Positions 61,529 to 64,000 of a DNA stretch of 64,000 nt are shown piece by piece; position 1 is the first letter of the stretch, and the number at the start of each line of letters is the position of its first letter. The notes below the pieces were generated by a model. It saw nothing but the letters and a program-made list of their open reading frames with translations. It was not told the origin of the DNA and did not search any database. The DNA comes from Romanomermis culicivorax (lineage: Eukaryota; Nematoda; Enoplea; Mermithida; Mermithidae): NCBI GenBank assembly GCA_963922205.1, contig CAWUHX010000013.1, positions 1,302,001 to 1,366,000 on the forward strand, written 5' to 3'. The position numbers and the translations under genes were made by a program.

Positions 61529-61630
61529 TGAACAAGAAATGATTCAATTTCGTTCAAATCGTGGGCCATCTTTGTCAATAGCGACATTTCGGCGAAAGAC
61601 TTAAAACCAAGGGCGTTCGCTTCGTCCCCC
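61529..61630 (-). CDS. MIPEP: M3-family (MIPEP-like) exon, ANALGFKSFAEM segment
   Basis: The exon reads GDEANALGFKSFAEMSLLTK and onward, to ESFLVQ. The A-x-LGY-SxAE pattern followed by KMA and FL is the standard M3-family helix before the PWD segment. The acceptor is CCTTTTTTAG and the donor GTAAGG. The two leftover bases join in frame to 60955. Confidence 0.8.
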
Positions 61631-61639
61631 CTAAAAAAG

Positions 61640-62081
61640 GAATTCTTAAAGCACGAAACAAGAAGCAGAATGCTTGACATAGCACCAGTCTCACTCAAAA
61701 TATAAAATATCCTTGATTAAGAGGTGATCTAAAAATATATGTTAATAACAAATAATGCCTTCCAATCGATAAATTGCGAGTGGAAATTATTCTAGGCTCA
61801 GGTGAAATATAAGTCGATGTTTTGGCTACTGAAAACTCAGATTTATGAAATATTGCGACCATACATGCAGAATAAAACGGCTAGGTGGAGTGGGGAGTGT
61901 GCGGCCCAGGAAAGTAGAATTGGTTGACAATTTTTCAAAACGATTATCAACATTCAAACCATTTGTGAGAGGAGTGGATGGGCGCGTGGGAAAATCCTAC
62001 ATTCACTACCTGTATATAATGGTCACGAATCAGATAAAATTTGAATAAACGAAATAACCATACATGCACTGCACGATTGGG
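61640..62081. other. Intron between M3-gene exons
   Basis: AT-rich sequence. ACCATACATGC occurs at about 61856 and 62057, which may mark an eroded CATACATG-type insertion, but neither termini nor a target duplication can be shown. Confidence 0.35.
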
Positions 62082-62192
62082 GGTCAAAAGCGCAGTCAGT
62101 TCAAAAGCACAGTTGCTTCAAAAGCGCAGCCAGTTGTTTCAATAGCGCAGGAGCATCAAAAGCGCAGCCAAAAGTTTCAAAAGCGCAGTCAA
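62082..62192 (+). repeat. Minisatellite of TTTCAAAAGCGCAG units
   Basis: About seven units of 14-20 bp built on TCAAAAGCGCAG(C/T)CA. The pattern resembles a single arm of the foldback elements at 10944 and 25996, but no inverted partner is visible nearby. Confidence 0.7.
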
Positions 62193-62287
62193 ATGTTTCG
62201 TCACGGCGCCAAAATTTCTGTAACCGTTGGATTTTTCAAAATTGTAGCATTGCAAACGATAATTGTTGAATATAATTCATTATCTAC

Positions 62288-62583
62288 TTTTCCGCGAGTT
62301 TTCAAAATTTTTTCGCATTCCAAACAAAGCCAATATTCGCTGAGTTCACCGGTGATTCTCAAAACTTGCTGCAATTTTTTACGAAATTGGTAAAGTTGAT
62401 TCGAATTTAAAGGATTTGCATACGAAAGAATCTTGGTTTTCAGAGAATTATTTAACACATAGCTCGCTTCACCGAAATTCATTGGAATGGTACAATTTGG
62501 AGCAAATTGACAAGAACGATTTTGCAAACGATGGAACAACAGTCGAAAACGCTTTTTTGAACTTAGCACCATGTACAAGTTGC
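62288..62583 (-). CDS. Probable upstream exon of the M3-family gene
   Basis: An open, non-repetitive minus-strand frame reads LLFHRLQNRSCQFAPN and onward, to LECEKILKTRGK, before a GTAGAT donor. Position, helix pattern and the LE..L..R ending suit the segment preceding ANALGF in M3 peptidases. The phase does not join directly to 61630 (0 versus 2), so a small intervening exon or a different acceptor is needed. The acceptor at 62583 is a guess. N-terminal exons with the mitochondrial presequence were not found. Confidence 0.45.
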
Positions 62584-62679
62584 CTATGTTTGGAAGCACT
62601 CAAAAAGAGGCCAAAAAACGACGCTTTTTCTTAATGAGATGCATTTTTCAAGTACTATTGTCGTTAGAGATGTATCGGG

Positions 62680-62825
62680 TATCCAGGCCCGAAATAGGAC
62701 CCAAAATTACCCGACCATTTTGCTGGACCCGGACCCGATATTCTCAAAATTTTGGACCCGGACCCGATATTTCCAAAATTTCGGACCCGGACCCGAAAAA
62801 ATTATCACAATTTTGATCCGGGTCT
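62680..62825 (+). repeat. Short tandem GGACCCGGACCCGATATT repeats
   Basis: Three to four units of (GGACCCGGACCCGA)(TATTTCCAAAATTTC) lie beside the MITE at 62839. They resemble the GGATCC-rich terminus at 27630-27770 and may be the end of a related hAT-type element. Confidence 0.5.
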
Positions 62826-62838
62826 GATGTATAATATA

Positions 62839-63064
62839 TATAGTCTATTTTTCCGGAAACGCTTCTGAATTAGAAAAATGGAACTTTTTGGCTTTTGCCA
62901 AACCATAACTCACATAGAGCTAAAAATTTGTGGATTTATACAACTAGCCTTCAACAATTTTCTGAATGAAAAATCATCCAGTAAAACCTTCCTGTGAACA
63001 ATTTAACAGTATTGGTTTTTTGTCATTTTTGAATTTAGAAGTAGTTTATTAAAAATAAACTATA
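62839..63064 (+). mobile_element. Mariner-like MITE, TATAGTCTG family (226 bp)
   Basis: Starts TATAGTCTATTTTTCCGGAA and ends TTATTAAAAATAAACTATA. The interior phrases CTAGCCTTCAACAATTTTCT and GTGAACAATTT match the 16113 copy. Confidence 0.75.
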
Positions 63065-63479
63065 GTAATTCAGCTGAAATCAAATCAGGTTTTTTTTTTA
63101 CCTACGAGTCACAAGCCAAGTGGCTTGTTGACCTTAAATTTTACAAGCCATTCCAAATTTTCGCAAGCCAATTTTATAATATCAATATACGTAAATAAAT
63201 TCCAATGCTGGTTATTTTTTAAAGAAATGTATATATTGAGCATGACGGCGATCGATCAAAAAAGAGATGTAATTCAACATTTATTCAATAACATTTTAGA
63301 GCCGTTAATTCATTAAAATTCAGGAAACATTTGAAATTTTTGAGTTTGATCGAAGTCTAATCTACAAGCATTGTGGAAAAAATTCTCCAGCAAACTATCC
63401 AAGAACATAATGACTTTGTAGTCAGACTAGGAGAAAAGAAAATCCTCCAGGTTTCTACAGAAAGTTAGCAGGATTTAGA
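63065..63479. other. Spacer before the Gag-like ORF
   Basis: AT-rich sequence with no feature recognised. A pyrimidine run at 63090-63105 is unremarkable. Confidence 0.5.
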
Positions 63480-64000
63480 ATGCCTAACGAAAGGATACCG
63501 AGAGGTAATACTTTGCACAGATCACCACCCAGAGTGGCGAGTGCTGGGAATTTAGTAAATTTGGGAGATGGAGATCAGCAACGGCATGCTGCTACGGACC
63601 CAGTGATCCCAGATCAAACTCCCACGAGGGTTCAACCATTGCAACAAAATGCAATGCATTTTACGCCGCAGGATGCAGGTGTACCAATTGACCGCCCACC
63701 AGCGATTGCCATCGATCCGCAAGAGGCAGGCCCGGCGAATCCGAACCCAGACGCCGATGGACCACCACCGCCAAACTTGAAAAGGTAACCGCCAAAGGTC
63801 GAATTAGCAGGACCGAAAAGGGACGTTATTACGCCCGAATTTTGACCGAATTTGGAAGAAAGGGACCCCGAAATTGATCGAGGATTAGAGAGGATCCCCC
63901 AGGAGCAAGAGCGATTCCAGCCGCAGGAAAGAGCTCGGGATATGTCCACGCAGGAGTTGGCGATGCAGCTACGCAAATTGAAAGGGACCGTCGAAGCATT
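63480..64000 (+). pseudogene. Decayed Gag-like ORF, cut by window end
   Basis: The ATG at 63480 opens a Pro/Gln/Asp-rich frame of 102 codons (MPNERIPRGNTLHRSPPR and onward). It stops at TAA 63786 and again at TGA 63843, after which the same frame is open to the window end with QEQERFQPQERARDMSTQEL and a basic helix. Continued coding character after the stops implies two nonsense mutations or a very short intron. Composition is much more GC-rich than the surroundings. The low-complexity acidic/proline layout suggests the start of a retroelement Gag, but no capsid or zinc-knuckle motif falls inside the window. Confidence 0.4.

Noticed and set aside
1..64000. tRNA, rRNA and other structured RNA genes
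   Set aside because: No cloverleaf box A/box B pair or rRNA core sequence was recognised on either strand. A covariance-model scan would be decisive and was not possible here.

Overview
This is nuclear DNA from an invertebrate animal; I cannot place it more closely. The evidence is AT-rich DNA with spliced genes using canonical GT-AG introns and consistent phases, metazoan families (WASP with CRIB, WH2 and acidic modules; mitochondrial ABCB8; mitochondrial intermediate peptidase), and dense short transposons. There is no prokaryotic gene organisation.

Layout. 1-4940 (+): the C-terminal two thirds of a WASP/N-WASP gene; two introns carry short hAT-like elements. 5-12.9 kb: mostly non-coding DNA with one unassigned signal-anchor exon (7864-8137), mariner-like short elements and a foldback element. 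12953-19991 (-): a complete 14-exon ABCB8-like mitochondrial ABC half-transporter (694 aa). From 20787 to at least 62.3 kb (-): a gene of the M3 peptidase family, closest to mitochondrial intermediate peptidase, whose aligned zinc-site residues are replaced. Its eight 3' exons are at 20787-24944 and the preceding exons at 60812-62583, so one intron of about 35.9 kb in this assembly separates them.

That intron contains an old hAT-like inverted-repeat element (about 27.6-57.4 kb) into which a 14,082-bp Ty3/Gypsy-type LTR retrotransposon has inserted (29288-43369, antisense to the window, identical 481-bp LTRs, TATA target duplication). The retrotransposon has an intact 2216-codon Gag-Pol and a second intact ORF of more than 1420 codons. 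This ORF begins with a DEDDy 3'-5' exonuclease domain (D48, E50, D121, Y225, D229) and ends in an RGG-rich tail. It has no ATG near its 5' end but a splice-acceptor-like site just before it. This is the most interesting biology in the window.

The apparent second retrotransposon (43780-55760) is very probably an assembly artefact. It follows a 100-N gap and a SMART cDNA-primer sequence, repeats the same element together with the same flanking DNA, and differs by one-base indels only in the 1.9 kb next to the gap. The true intron is therefore probably about 23.5 kb.

The window ends in a decayed Gag-like ORF (63480-64000). I found no rRNA, tRNA or CRISPR array.
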